Source of the DNA: Nemophila menziesii | Lineage: Eukaryota > Streptophyta > Magnoliopsida > Boraginales > Hydrophyllaceae | Length of the DNA: 64,000 nucleotides | NCBI GenBank assembly: GCA_029959085.1 | Contig: JARWIR010000092.1 | Span: forward strand, 1,488,001-1,552,000 | Direction of reading: 5' to 3' | Notes under the pieces: generated by a model | Databases searched by the model: none | The model's input: the letters and a program-made list of their open reading frames with translations, nothing else | Told to the model about the DNA's origin: nothing | Program-made: the position numbers and the translations under genes | Shown here: positions 22,097 through 34,299 of the stretch, in pieces | How positions within the stretch are numbered: position 1 is the stretch's first letter | Layout: each line of letters opens with the position of its first letter

Positions 22097-23612
22097 ATGG
22101 CTGATGTAATTGGACGTGGTCACAATGGAGACGGTGACAGTCGGGATCCATCTAGGAATTCCAACCGTACATTATCGACCTGCGCTCAACAAGGTGGTAA
22201 TTATAATCTCGTGTTTATATAACTTTAACAATTTAATATTAATTCATATTTTTATTCAACTAGAATAATGAAAACGAAAATCCTGAGACCCATCTTCCAT
22301 AGAGACCGCCATAAATGATTTAGCCAAACTAAGGTACCCTGTACCTGTAGACTTTTGCACATTATATTACACGTGGAACCCGACTGGAGAGTACGGGCTC
22401 CACGTGTCACAAGTGATTGGGGCGACTGTTCGAGAAAATATCTCGCTTTGTTACAAAAGCTGGAAAGATATGCCCGTGGGGAGACAAAAGGCTATTTTGG
22501 CTTGATTACAAGAGTTTTTTCATATCCAAGGATGGAGAAAGAGAAAAGATTGGCCCAAAATGGAAAAAATACTAAGGAAAAACCAATCGACTAGGTATAT
22601 GGCCTGGAAGGGACGTTTAAAGAAGGATTACTATAATACGAATAAAACACCACTTGTTGTTGACCCTTGATATTTGGTGAAAATGTCGGGAGATGTGGGA
22701 TGACGTGGACTCCAAGCTATAAAATTTAAATTTTATTACAACTATTATGAAATATTTTTATTTAATTTTTTGAAATTTCATTGAAACAGAATCAAGCAAA
22801 GATTAACAAAGAAAACCAGAAAAAGCAAAAAACCAGGCAAGGATGGATCGGGAAGTTTCTCAAGGACTCTGGAGGTCATTTATAAGTTACAGTATATATT
22901 ATAAAAATATAATTAATCACTTTACTTAATTATTAATATAATTGGTTTAAAATGTGTTATTGAATAGGGGAAGATGAAAGAGCCGTTAACTTATGTAGAC
23001 GAGGCTACACGGGAGGAGATGGAGATTCCAGATTTGGGGTGTTTTTCGAGTAAATGGGCTACGACTCAAATAAAGATGATTGGAGGAACCCGAGTTACAG
23101 AAAAGTGCGATGTGAGTATTTTATTTTAAACTTGTACCTTTTAGTTTAATTTATTATTACTTTTTTGGAAAATTTATAAAAAGACAAAGTTCCTTTTTTG
23201 GAAACTTTCCCCTTTTTTTATAAAGATTCCATTTTGGGAAAGTTTCTAAAAAGGGAAGTTTTTTTTTGGATGCCTTTTCGTTTAATTAATTTATAATTAC
23301 TTTTATTATCATCTAACATAAAATTTATCAGGAAAAGTTAAAGAGGAAGGTATCCGAGACCCCCTCTAAAGAAGTGCGCTCCTTTGAAGAACAAATGGAA
23401 GGCTTCAAAGAAGCAGTTGAGGAAGGGATGGGCCCACCAAAGACGGATTAGGTATCTGGTGTTTGAATGGTTCACAAGAAAGCCCGTACTTACGAGTTGG
23501 ATCCTTTGGCAAGGTAAAACAAGGAAAGACTTAATACTCTGAGTTTTGCGCAACTCAAGGTCCCCCTATTATCGATCCTACTCCGTCATCGACTGCCTCC
23601 ACTTTAGATAGC
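22097..23612 (+). pseudogene. Transposase_24-like (PTTA/En/Spm) second CACTA gene
   Basis: Exon 1 starts at the ATG at 22097 (MADVIGRGHNGDGDSRDPS) and runs to a GGTAAT donor near 22196. Exon 2 (about 22262-22720) contains TGEYGLHVSQVIGATVRENI, CYKSWKDMPVGRQKAIL, a broken LQEFFHI, KGRLKKDYYN and PLVVDP, the landmarks of the plant Transposase_24 family. Later exons hold NQAKINKENQKKQKTRQG (about 22790), EPLTYVDEATREEMEIPD (about 22980) and a coiled, charged C-terminus with SFEEQMEGFKEA (about 23382). Stops interrupt exon 2 in two places, where TGG has probably become TGA. The family accompanies TNP2 in CACTA elements and is thought to bind the subterminal repeats. Confidence 0.75.
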
Positions 23613-23849
23613 GACGACATTATTTGTCGCTGATAAAAGTGTGATTAGCGATGAATTAACGTGTCTCCAATAACGCTCCGCCATTAGTGGCAAAACCACT
23701 GAGTTTCGTCGCAAATATTATCTTTAGCTACAAATTTCTATCGATCATCATTTAGCGACAAAATTTCGTCGTTAATGACCTTTATCGAAGGAATCTACAA
23801 CATCTAGCGATGACGCGGGTCGTCACTATCCGGCTCGAATGTAGTAGTG
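23605..23849. repeat. Right subterminal repeat cluster of the CACTA element
   Basis: Six or more TAGCGACGA or TCGTCGC motifs, partly decayed, up to the right inverted end. They mirror the left cluster. Confidence 0.75.
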
Positions 23850-24454
23850 ATTTTTTGACATGTTCTTCTTCTTGAGAGATTTCCAACATAACATTATTCA
23901 AATCCCATCTCCTCTCCGATAAAAATGGGTATCAAATTGTTGATTACAGAAAATCCGTAAAACATCTCTTCGTTATGCTTCTCTAGACATCATGGGTCAC
24001 CTTTTTATATTTGTTTTCTTCATTGGAGGATTCTCTTTTCTTTTTTGACTCCTCAGATAATATATTAGTCCTCTCATCCTATATTTTCTAATAGTTTCAC
24101 CTATAAGGCATAAAATACCTCAAAATGTCACTAAACACATGTGAATCGTTAACATTAGCTCAAGGCTCAAAATTTATCAAATAAAGACACAATACCAACT
24201 TTAGACTATAAAATACCTTGTAATTTTTTCTTGGATGAAGTTAAAATTCGTATTCTACTGCATATTATTAAATTTAATATGTAAGAGTCAACTTGAAAGT
24301 GCTTATTTTAGAAAAAAAAGCAATTTTAGAATAAAATTTTAAATTTTAAAAAATTATTAGATATAATTATTAAATCTGAAGTATCTTTAAGTGATTTTAA
24401 AGAAGCACATATCTGGTTTTTCTAAAAAAAGTGTTTTTTAAAATATAAAATAAT
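23850..24454. other. Unique spacer between the CACTA element and copy B
   Basis: Begins with the ATT target duplication and continues the flank interrupted at 15816. Moderately T-rich, then low-complexity A/T runs. I see no gene, repeat unit or RNA. Confidence 0.5.
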
Positions 24455-26520
24455 TGGACGAAATCCACAAAGTATGAAATGGATGTCGAACTTCCAAACC
24501 TCAGGATAAAAGGGTACGCATATTAAAGGATACCCATTATTTTACAGATTCCCACGTGACGAACAAGGTCCATCATGAGAAGACGTTAGTCATATGAAAG
24601 TTGAGATCTGCTAAGAAGATCTTATTTAAAGTGGATGCCTTCAAAATACCTGAATAAGATTGCATGTCCTTAACCTAAGTAGGATGAATACAAGCAACAC
24701 AAAAAATCATGTATCCACATGTTTATTATGTCACATTCATATTTTTGGAATAAATATATTTACTCCTTTGATTTTCTTTCGTGTAAAACATACTTAATTT
24801 ATGTTTTTTAATTTTAATTTATTATTTTTCGCTCTAGTATATTTTTTTTTATAAAGCCTTCATTGTTGAGACCTTTAAGGTTATCGTGCATAAAAGATAT
24901 CAAGCTTAAATATTATTATTTATATCACTAATTATCTTGATTTACGTTATTCGTATATCTACTAATAAGAGTTATCTTTAACTCGTAAGAATTATTAAAA
25001 CACAAGATAACTTTTTATAAAGACTATGATTCAAGATCCAAGGTTAGAGAAGAGGGTTATTGGTCACTGAAAAAGAAAAAGATTTTTAGTATCAAAGTGG
25101 TTGAGAATGAGTCTGGAAAAATCTGAATAAGATTGTGACTAAAACTATAAAATTGTCCTTTAATTTTCATAATTGACTCTATAAAACATTATGGGTTAGA
25201 TTTTAGGAATGAGCCCTATAAAATCATTGTTGTTTCACTTTGTTTTTAACCATTAAAGAATAAAGTTTAGTGAAAAATAAAAATAAAGGCTACAAAAAGG
25301 TTGACTTTTTCAATTATTAATTTTTAAATTTTTTAGTTTGTTGAAGAAGGCTATTACCGAATGATGTCTGGCCTAATAGTATCGAGGTACCCATTCAATG
25401 ACTAGTTGTGAGTCCTTGACGATTTTTACTCGTATTTATCCAAGCATGATGGTAGACTGCAATCAACTAGAACAGAATCGTACTCTATTTCATTGTTCAA
25501 TACCTTCAAATTTATATTTTATACGAACTGGTACTGTTGTTCATCAAAGCTGATTAAAATTAATCATGCTCTACTTTATCGAACCATTAGGCTCCATTAA
25601 CATTAATAATTTTTCCAAGATAGGTAACTTATATATATCGTACATATATTTTATTCTCTGGCCATGGGCTTTAAAATAGGAAATAGTGAGAGCATTAACC
25701 ATAATGGAAATTCTCCCTTCAATGAAGGATTTGATCTAGATGGACCATTCCCAGTTTTGTTTTCAACTCAAGACTCTCTGTAATTGTAGTTTGTTAAAGC
25801 CTTGAGTTTTATGTACTAACAAGATAAGGGCATAAAATTCTTGATAAACAAACAAGTAAAGTCAGATTCTCTTAATTCGTTTATTTAATTTTTAGTTGAT
25901 CCCTTCAACCTGTGAAAATAGAAAAACTATTATTATCTTCTTAAATGTTGTTAGATACATTCATATTTTCTATATCAAATATTTGAGAATGTTTTTTTGA
26001 ACTATCATCAACAAAATATAACAAACATAGATGTACAACTAGTGTTTAATCCTTATTAAGGATGTAACATTACAATTTATCATTCTATAATTTTGATACA
26101 TATATATTATTTAACAAGAACTATTAATGATAAGAACAATACTGTAGAAAATTGTAGATGTTATAGTAAGTATCACAATTTTTAATATTATAAAAACTAA
26201 ATTTAATCTATATGAGTAACTAATATGTTACAGAACTCATGTATTTATATTATTCGGTTATTTTGAAAGTAAGACCAACAACTAATAAGTATATCACAAA
26301 AATTAAATATACATAATTTTTAAGTATATAAAACTAATAATTTTTTTTATACAATGTATAATTAATATAGTTTAAGAAAAAATAAAAATATCAAATATAA
26401 TTATTTTTTATGATTAACAGTATATATATCGTGTTTCTCAAAGAAAAAATTTAATATTAAAATTTATTTATTTTTCTACAAATTTTAAAATGTAAATATT
26501 GAAAGAATAATAGATAAGGT
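24455..26520. other. Left, pre-LINE part of copy B
   Basis: Shared with C (51318-53370) and partly with E (25610-26290 with 48800-49570). The first 300 bases look like a fragment of an LTR element but I cannot assign it. Around 25665-25745 a conserved stretch with GGCCATGGGCTTTAAAATAG survives in all three copies, though no frame is kept in all of them. Confidence 0.5.
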
Positions 26521-26866
26521 GAAAAAAGAATGATTTTAAAAAAATGGCAAAAATGTCAACGAGAGTCAACTTTAATTTTCCTCCCTACCCATTCAATTCA
26601 TCCACCACTAAATTTAATCCATCACATTTTTACTTTCTTTTACTCTTTTCTAACTTTTTTCTATATTATTGCTATATTTATTTTCAGATTTCGTATTTAT
26701 CCAAAAATTTCTGAGATCTAACACCTTATCTAATTTCTCTTTCAATATTTTTTCAGAACCTCCACTGATCGTCTCTCCACCTCTACCCGATCCTCATCAC
26801 ATCTCCTTTCCGTTTTATTCCTTTTTAGTTTTTCGACTTTTTCTTATTTTATTTTTTGTTCTCATC

Positions 26867-28028
26867 ATGACCAAAATGTTAAACTCTTCTAGAGTCAATC
26901 AAGCCAACAAAAGTTCTCAGTCAAATCCAAAGAGCAAAATGAATTATCGTGATATCACGAAGATGATTCTATCTCCAGGTGAGATAATATGAAAATGTTT
27001 ACACCAGAAACATACAGTGTTGTAGCTCGAAGCGGTAGTGAAGATGAGTTGGTTAATGTCCAAACACGGGTAGATACACCGATTCAAAAAAGTACAACTG
27101 CTTAAATGGAACCAGCTCTAGATCAAAGTTAGGTCAAAGTGGTCAAATTTTTTTGAAGGGTGTGTGGAAAAGGGCCTAAAACTGGAATTTCATGAACCAA
27201 TCAGACATGATGAAAAAAGAATAATCAACCACCACAAGAGGTACTTGATGATGGTGCAAATCTTTTGGGAAACTATTTGATTCGTCAATTTATGGATAAC
27301 CCACCTTCGTTCAATACCATTGTGGAAATCGTTAAGTATCAATGGAACTATTTGGATAATGTTGATGCTAAATGGAGGAGTAATGGAGTCTTTGTATTTA
27401 AATATCAGAATGACCAGTATTATGGTAAAGCTATGGAACAGTTGTGGCATATTAATGGTTAACCACTTCTCCTAAGACCATGGAAAGTGGGTATGCAGTG
27501 TGAGAAGATAGACGTGTCGAAAATACCGATTTGGGTCAAACTAGTTAACAATCTGATGAACTTTTGGACACAAAATGACTTGAGCTATGTCGCTGGTGGT
27601 ATAGGAGTTCCATTACAATTGGACTCTATAATAGAGTCAAAGTCGATGTTACAGTATGCTTGTGTATGTGTTGAGATAGATACTAAGAATGAACTCCCAA
27701 AAAATGTTTATGTTGATGTGGGAGTGGAGGAATTACAAGAAGTTTGAGTAGAATATTACTGAAAAATAATAATCTGCAAAAATGTAGTAAGTTTTGTCAT
27801 GTGGAGAGTAAGTGTACTAATACACAGAAAATGTTGAGACCAAATAAGTTATTGGATGTAGAAGACAAAGAAAGTAAGGAAAGAAGTGTTTCTGAGGAAC
27901 TGCGAGTTGTTAGACAAAGAAGTAGAAACAAACACATAAATGGAAAGTCTAGCTATGTTCTGACACCAAATAAGTTTGAGGAGCTACAGAGAAATAATGA
28001 GAATGAGATTGATCATGATGTGCTTTAG
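26867..28028 (+). pseudogene. LINE ORF1 relic with DUF4283 domain (copy B)
   Basis: The ATG at 26867 opens TKMLNSSRVNQANKSSQ. After stops near 26991, 27104 and 27132 the conserved domain follows (27265-27747): NYLIRQFMDNPPSFNTIV, NGVFVFKYQND, WHING.PLLLRPW, EKIDVSKIPIWVKL, a W..NDLSYVAGGIGVPLQLD stretch, then ARVCVEID-like residues. This order is that of plant LINE ORF1 proteins with DUF4283. A partial zinc knuckle CSKFCHVESKC follows at 27795, and a charged tail runs to a stop at 28026. One TAA sits inside the domain at 27461; copy C has GAA there. The protein would bind element RNA. It is not intact. Confidence 0.8.
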
Positions 28029-28076
28029 TTTATTAATCATAGTGGGGGTCAAAAGATTACCCGCCCCCCAAAATTT

Positions 28077-29150
28077 ATGAATTTTGCTTCATGGAATATG
28101 CATGGCTTTAAAAATATCATTCGACAACTTGATGTCAAGGAGTTTGTAATTAGTAATAATGTTAGGCGTATTGGACTTTTAGAAAAAAAAAGTTATGTCT
28201 AATAAGTATTTAGCAGTAGTTAATGCTTATTTTCCTCATTTGGAGATGTTGCATAACTATTATAAAGATGAGTCCTGGATAATTTGGATTTTGTGGGATA
28301 ATAAATATGTTGACATAAAAATATTATATGAAACTTCACAAACTCTGTTTGTGGATAAGATAATCATTGAAAGTGGAGATACATGTAGATAGAAGGATTT
28401 TATGAAAAGATATAATCAATTGGAGTAATGATTAAGTATCTAATAAACAATGATTTTTAGGGGACGTCAATGAAATACTAAAAATACAAGATAAACTAAA
28501 TTGTGATACATTTGACAATGGTTCTGTTGAATTTGTAGATTGTATTGATGAGTCAAATCTATATAAACATGAATATGAGGGTCAATATTATTCTTGGAAA
28601 AGTAAAACCTTCACAGTATAAATCAAAGCTAGCAAAAGTGATAGGATGTTTATTAATAGTAAATTGGTCGGACACTCTTGTTTCTAATGTTATAGTAACT
28701 CCTCGTTCTACCTCGGATCATTGTGCTCGAAAAGTTAATATTGGAGGTTAAAAGAAATCAAAACCGCGTTCATTTAAATTTTTCAATATATGGGCTCATC
28801 ATGAAAGATTTGTTGATATAATTAATCAAGCCTGGAATATTAATATTGAAAGGAATTATATGTTTAAAATTTACTTCAAACAAAAAAGTGTTTTGCTTGA
28901 GGAAATTCAACAATACAAATTTCAGAAGGAATTCTCCAAGTATTGAAACAAGTAAAAGTCGATTACAAATAGTTCAGAGTAAAATTATTAGTGGAGATCT
29001 TGATCTAAACATACTTATTGAATAAAAGTTTTAGTAAAAGAACTTGAAGAGGATGTGAAGATTCATCATAATATTATAAAGAAGAAAGCCACGATTTATT
29101 TTACCAATGATAATGGTTTGTAATTCTTTATATTTCTACTTAATTCTTTA
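28077..29150 (+). pseudogene. LINE ORF2 endonuclease relic (copy B)
   Basis: The start at 28077 reads MNFASWNMHGFKNIIRQ, close to the ASWNVRG opening of plant LINE endonucleases of the exonuclease-endonuclease-phosphatase fold. Further landmarks are SNKYLAVVNAYFPHLEM (28198), WIIWILWDNKYVDIK, GDVNEILKIQDKLN (GDFNA-like, 28461), YSWKSK (about 28590), an R(I)D-like SDRMFIN (28640), STSDHCARKVNIGG (SDH motif, about 28710) and KPRSFKFFNIWAHHERFVD. The catalytic order N, D, N, SDH can still be followed, but the frame is broken many times. After about 29110 the reverse transcriptase domain is missing. Confidence 0.8.
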
Positions 29151-29154
29151 TAGG

Positions 29155-30226
29155 AAAACAATTTGAGGAGTAGATGGATTAATCATAATATCATCAAAGA
29201 TTAGTTTATTTTTAGGATTAGATGCAAAACAATATCATACATGGATTTGGAAGCAGTTAATGAAAATTAGAAAAGTTGCATACAAGTTCATTTAACATAA
29301 AGTTCATAATGGTAAAAATAATTTTATTAGTTAGGACAAACAGATTGATGGGAGTAGCGTACAAGAAATATTAGAAATTGAGCTTTATAATCAAAACATT
29401 AATTACAACAAGACTGTTATCTCATGCTTTTGGATATAGAGATGGATATTGCCTCTATGTATAAGTAAAATTCTTCTTTGATTAGAACACTTCAATTTAA
29501 CTCCTGGGAATAACTTGAATTAGAGTGGAAGTAACAGTAAGTGCTTCTCCTTTAAAAAGATTCTGAAAGTATTACTGTAGTTAAAGAGATTTTCAAGTGG
29601 AGTAAGATTATATGGGCAAAGTGTTGTGTTCCACGCTGCTCTTTCATTACATGGTTAGCTATTCAGGGCTAGCCACAAAAGTCAGAATGATTGAACGGAG
29701 ATTGCAAAAATAATCTAATATGCATGTTCTATATGAGATGTTTTGAAGAAGTTGATCATTTGTTTATTAGTTTCCCGTTCTCTAGGAGATTATTGATGAA
29801 AATACTTGAAAAATGAGGAATAATAAATCCACCACTTATTTGAATGATTTGATTGACATCATTTTTTCATTCCTGAGCGATGAACACATTACAATTATAA
29901 GTGATTTAATTATTTTTATATATATTTGATATAGTATGAGAGAAATGACGGAAATCATGTAGGACAAGGGTTGAATTAAGAACAATTTTGGGAAAAAATT
30001 GTACCTCAAACGGTTATAAGGTTGCTAGAAAAAGAAGTTTAAGAAGAAGTCCTCTATAGAATTAATTAATGCTATTTTTATTATTAGGTCGGTCCAATTA
30101 GATGTAACTTCAGTTGTTTACTTAATTTTTTTTCTTATTCGGCTTATATAGTAAAGTAGTTCTAATTGAGAAGAGAGTTTGTAAATATCATATTTAATAA
30201 AAATTTGATTTGCTGATAAAAAAAAG
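29155..30226 (+). pseudogene. LINE ORF2 C-terminal relic (zf-RVT end), copy B
   Basis: Begins abruptly after the endonuclease with RSRWINHNIIKD, the region after the reverse transcriptase in copy D. It continues through KVAYKF, KVHNGKN, a SFKKI.. stretch and KWSKIIWAKCCVPRCSFITW to the A-rich 3' end near 30220. The junction near 29120-29160 is the same in copy C, so the deletion of the reverse transcriptase happened before B and C split. Unlike A and C, B keeps the 26 bp near 29545 that D also has. Confidence 0.75.
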
Positions 30227-30419
30227 GTGAAAAAGATTGTTGAACATTAACCCTAATATGTTTATTTGAATTCTGGAGAAGTTGTCGCCACTATTTTATT
30301 ACTATTTAATATTCCATTCTCTTCTAATGGATTCATATTTTATTCTTTCTCCTCCTGTTGGATAACTTTTCTTAATCTATTATTATTTTTTGTGATAGAT
30401 TTATATGCTAAAATAAATT

Positions 30420-31713
30420 GAAAACAAGGATTTGGTGACGCAATTTTTTCCTTTGCTGACACTATCGTCGCGTCACGATAGATATTGACGACGCTATAAC
30501 CAGCGTCCTATATGCAAACGTCGTTTTGAAATACCAACACTTTTGGTACAACGTCTCTATTCTGGTTTGTTATTAGGGACATATATAACAAAGCATCGTC
30601 TATACCACGAGCGTCGGCAAATAGGTTATAGGTTTTGTGGACGCTTTACCACATAGTGTCGACAAATGGGTTATAGGTTTTGTGGACGCTTTACCACGCT
30701 TTACCACATAGCGTCGGCAAATGCGTTACATGTTTTGAGGACGATTGACCACATAGCGTCGGCAAATGGGTTAGGACGCTTCACTACAAAGCACTTAATA
30801 GATATCCAAGACCGTACTGCATAACGATTCAAATAATGCACTTAAACACGAAATTGCTCACTCCACAAAACTCACTTCTCATACTGTCATAATAGTGGCC
30901 ACCGTGGGATCTGTATTCAAATATAACATAATTATACTTAAATCGGGCAATTCTGAAAATTTGTATTAAGATTTAATATAACACCGAATTGACCCATATA
31001 AGCAATTCTCGCACAGCACTTCTCAAACTGTAAAATGGTGATGGTAGGATTTTTATAAAAAAATAATAAAATTATACTTAAATGTTCTGAAAAATTATAA
31101 AAGTGATGATGTTGGGTTAAAAATAATTCAATTTTTTTAGAGTTTCAATGATAAAGATTAATTTTTTACCTTAATTATGGTTCGATGATGGTGTAACCAA
31201 GCCGGTTAATGATGGTGGCGAATGGTCCCTGAGTGGCGGCGAGAATCTTATGCAGGAGAGTGGCTTCGTAGGAACTGGGAAGATAATTCGTAGGAACTGG
31301 GAAGAGAATTTCTAAGAGATTTTTTTTTGTTTTTTGTTCTAATGCGTGTGTGAAGATATGTTTTTTGTTCTAATGAAGATGTGCTACATTATTTTTCATC
31401 TCTTTTTTTTGTCTTTTATAATATTTCAACGTTTCTTATCGATCTCTTTTGGAAATCAGACTTACTAATCAGTGTGTCAATATTAACGCTTATATATATT
31501 GCGTCATGAAAAACTAGAAAAAAAGTAAAAGCGTCGCTATAACATAATAAATGGCGACGCTATAATAGGTGTGTCTCCTATTAATAGTATTTAGTGACGC
31601 ATCAAATGTAGCGTCGACATCCATATGTTTTAAAGATAAGTATAATTTTTTTAGGGACGCAATCGTGGTGCATCGCTAAAAACCCGTCGCTAAATAATCA
31701 TTTTCTTGTAGTG
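30420..31713. mobile_element. Non-autonomous CACTA-like element with lost left end (copy B)
   Basis: The right end TCTTGTAGTG (31704-31713) is the complement of CACTACAAGA, a common plant CACTA terminus. The left side starts at GAAAACAAGGATTTGGTGAC, lacking the first bases, and the host sequence CTTCTTCTAAGGTTA found here in A and C is also gone. A deletion has therefore taken the left terminus and the adjacent host bases. Subterminal GTGACGC and GCGTC motifs fill both ends. A middle part (31115-31280) resembles the 5.75-6.2 kb part of the block. No transposase is encoded. It is absent from A, C and D. Confidence 0.75.
30600..30785. repeat. Imperfect tandem repeats of about 45-60 bp in the CACTA-like element
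   Basis: Units contain GCGTCGGCAAATGGGTTATA and then GTTTTGTGGACGCTTTACCA. There are four units, the last truncated, with an extra GCTTTACCAC duplication near 30697. They form part of the subterminal motif array. Confidence 0.75.
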
Positions 31714-34270
31714 TTAATTATCTTTTTAAAATTTATTGATATTTTAATTGTGTAGGGTATATAAGGTTTATTCATATAATTTTATCAATATTATTTGACT
31801 TAACTTTATGTGTCATAGACGAAAATTTGTGATGAACTATTGAATAATGGTTAAAAAGTCTTCTAAGTTTTAACATTGTAAAAAATCACATGAAGATGCT
31901 TCAAGACTTAGAAACTCGATGTAATAAATAATATATATCATGATAATGAGAATACCTTTGGGTTTTCAATGATAATGGAGTATTTAATTGAGAGTAATAT
32001 AATTTTTAAATCTAAATATTTTGTTTAATTCATACATTATTCTAAATTTAATTATATTTTGAAATTTTTTGTATATATGGATGTTTTTAAATATGTTAAA
32101 GGTTTTTGTGTATGTGTAATGCCGTGTTTGAGTCAACGATAATCTAAAATCTAGTATATTGATTTGGATAAGTTTTTCCCTAAAACAATATCCATAAAAT
32201 CTATTGTATATGATTCTTTAAACACTTGAAAAGTTTATTTAAGATATAATAGAAGCTAGAACTAAAAGAGAACTTGTTGCAAATAGAAAATAAATTTCAA
32301 ATCTAAGTTTTTAGGAGTTTTCAATTAGTCATTTCATTTTTATAAAAAATTAGAACATGCCTCGAAATAAGGTCTAACATTATGTAATTGTATCTCACTA
32401 TAATTCGTTAATCAAATTAAAAAGCATTCAGAATTGCAAGGTTGTTCTACCAATTTAAAAATGTAATATGAATTTATTTATTTTTGTTAGATAAGGTCTA
32501 ATAATATAAATATCTTCTTACTATATATAATACCCTTCTCTTTGCTATTAACAATAATATACACAAATAAAAAGTCAGAAAAATACTTCTTTAAATTTAA
32601 TCATTTTAAGAAGAGAAATATTTTATAGAGTTGCACTACACACATGATTATGTTGATAAGTTTTTTCTCACTATTTTCTTTTTAGGAAGTAGTTTGGTAA
32701 GTTCAAGGTGTATTTAAAAATCATTAATAACTACTTATGAGGAGATTATGTTTGTTTATTAATTAATTAAGATTCATTAAGAACTACTTATGAGGGGATT
32801 ATGTTTGTTTATTAATTAATTAGGAAAATATTCAATATCTGATGGTTCTATTTTGTAATTACATTCCAAAAATCATCTTTTAATTTGTTGTGATGATTTT
32901 TCATATTTAATAATATTATTATTTTTTTCAAAACCAGGGCTTGTAATTTAAGGGAGTCAAATCTTAACTTCATAATAATATTAATGTTAGAAATGTATTT
33001 AATTGATCCTAAATCAAAATTAATAAATCAAAAAATATATTTTAGTAAAGTGGTATAAATACCTATATTGGTCACTAGTATTCTAACATAGTGGAATAAT
33101 TTTTTTTAAAGATTATAATTTTAGAAATATTTTAGAAAAAGAGAACCAAGATAAGGCAAATTTACAACTGAGTAAAAAAAAATTAAATATGTTAGATAAT
33201 GCATCCTACACACAATGGCAGACTTAGAATACTTTATCTAGGAGGGTTTATATATAAGGTTATGGAAAAATATTTTATATTTGCTTTCAATATGTGTTTT
33301 ATTTAAAAAGATATTATTTGAAGTAATTTTAATTTGATATTTGTTTTAAGACAAATTACTTTTATTAATATGTTTTGGTGGTACCAAACGACCTTCTATA
33401 GGATATATATATATCTATCACATCATATTTGTATATAAAATAAAGATAAATTTTAAGCTTTAATATTTTCAATTTGTAGGTGGGCCTGATCGACCTTTGA
33501 TAAAGCCCAAGTCTTCCACGTTATAATTGCCGGAGATGTAATATCGATCTACTACAAGCAAAAACACTAATGACATCTTAGTAACAAGGATTTAGCAACA
33601 AAAACATTAAAACTATGCATGCTTCTAGCTCGATGTTCTGGAACAATTGTTTCTTCAACACTGGTCATACCAGCATGGATGAGAATAATTTCCCCAATGA
33701 CGCACTTGATATATAAAAAATTACTACTAATATAATTTTTTCTTTATATAAACTAATGAAATAGGAAAACTAGTTGTTATTTATGTAAGTATGTGAGTCA
33801 ATGAGTCCTTTAGTGATCAAGCTTTGAGTCCTTTAGTCTTAGTGTTTCATTTTACTTGTCTTGTACTAGTGCACCTAAATTTTATTTATTTGTAAACAAA
33901 TGGGATAAAAACACTTTTCCCTTTTATGAGTTGTACATGTGTTTGTAACTATAAATAATTTTTTTTTTCAATTTATATTAAAAATTATTTTAATGTGACA
34001 TTTCAGTTGAGGACTACCTTAATAGTTTAAAAGAGACTATGAAGCTCATACACTCCCTTGCTAGTATACCTCAAAATACATTAATGTATTTGATTACATT
34101 TATTAATTTAGTCAAAAGTCTATACTATAATAACCTTTCTTGGCTTCTCTCTCTTTGATGGTAAAATATACTTTTACAAAGATAAATATTTATACAAAGT
34201 TCAAAGCAAATCATGACATAGTGTGATAGTCTTATTAAGGAAAGAAAAAAAAAATTGTTTTGCATGGTGA
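31714..34270. other. Non-coding block sequence (copy B)
   Basis: Matches A 1190-3610. It holds the 53 bp tandem pair at 32723-32822 and the segment 33275-33425 missing from A and C. The exon-like relic at 2814-3061 of A is disrupted here (about 33480-33720) by an internal deletion of the GCGCATC region. Confidence 0.55.
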
Positions 34271-34299
34271 CTAGGTATTGCGCGTGTCTAAGACACTAT
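34271..34299 (-). mobile_element. Old Helitron 3' terminus (copy B)
   Basis: Same terminus as at 3611: CTAG, spacer, and a GTGTCT/AGACAC stem with the loop shortened by one base. Both stem arms are unchanged. Confidence 0.5.

Larger units (their letters stand above)
15817..23849 (+). mobile_element. CACTA (En/Spm) transposon, 8033 bp, decayed autonomous type
   Basis: The ends are the 10 bp perfect inverted repeat CACTACTACA (15817-15826) and TGTAGTAGTG (23840-23849). Both sides carry the target duplication ATT (15814-15816 and 23850-23852), the 3 bp length expected for CACTA. Clusters of the motif GCGACGA in both orientations lie near each end. Inside are a TNP2-like transposase relic, with its DUF4218 and DUF4216 parts, and a second Transposase_24-like gene, both on the plus strand. 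Stops and frameshifts show it can no longer encode its own proteins. Ends are intact, so mobilisation in trans is conceivable. Confidence 0.92.

Noticed and set aside
22355..22594. 79-codon plus-strand frame
   Set aside because: The conserved Transposase_24 residues are in another frame across the same bases; this frame is a shadow.
24470..24760. Possible LTR of a gypsy-type element
   Set aside because: No second LTR, primer-binding site or target duplication found; it is part of the duplicated block in B and C.
27190..27450. 86-codon minus-strand frame, also at 54083-54343
   Set aside because: It is the antisense shadow of the DUF4283 coding region.
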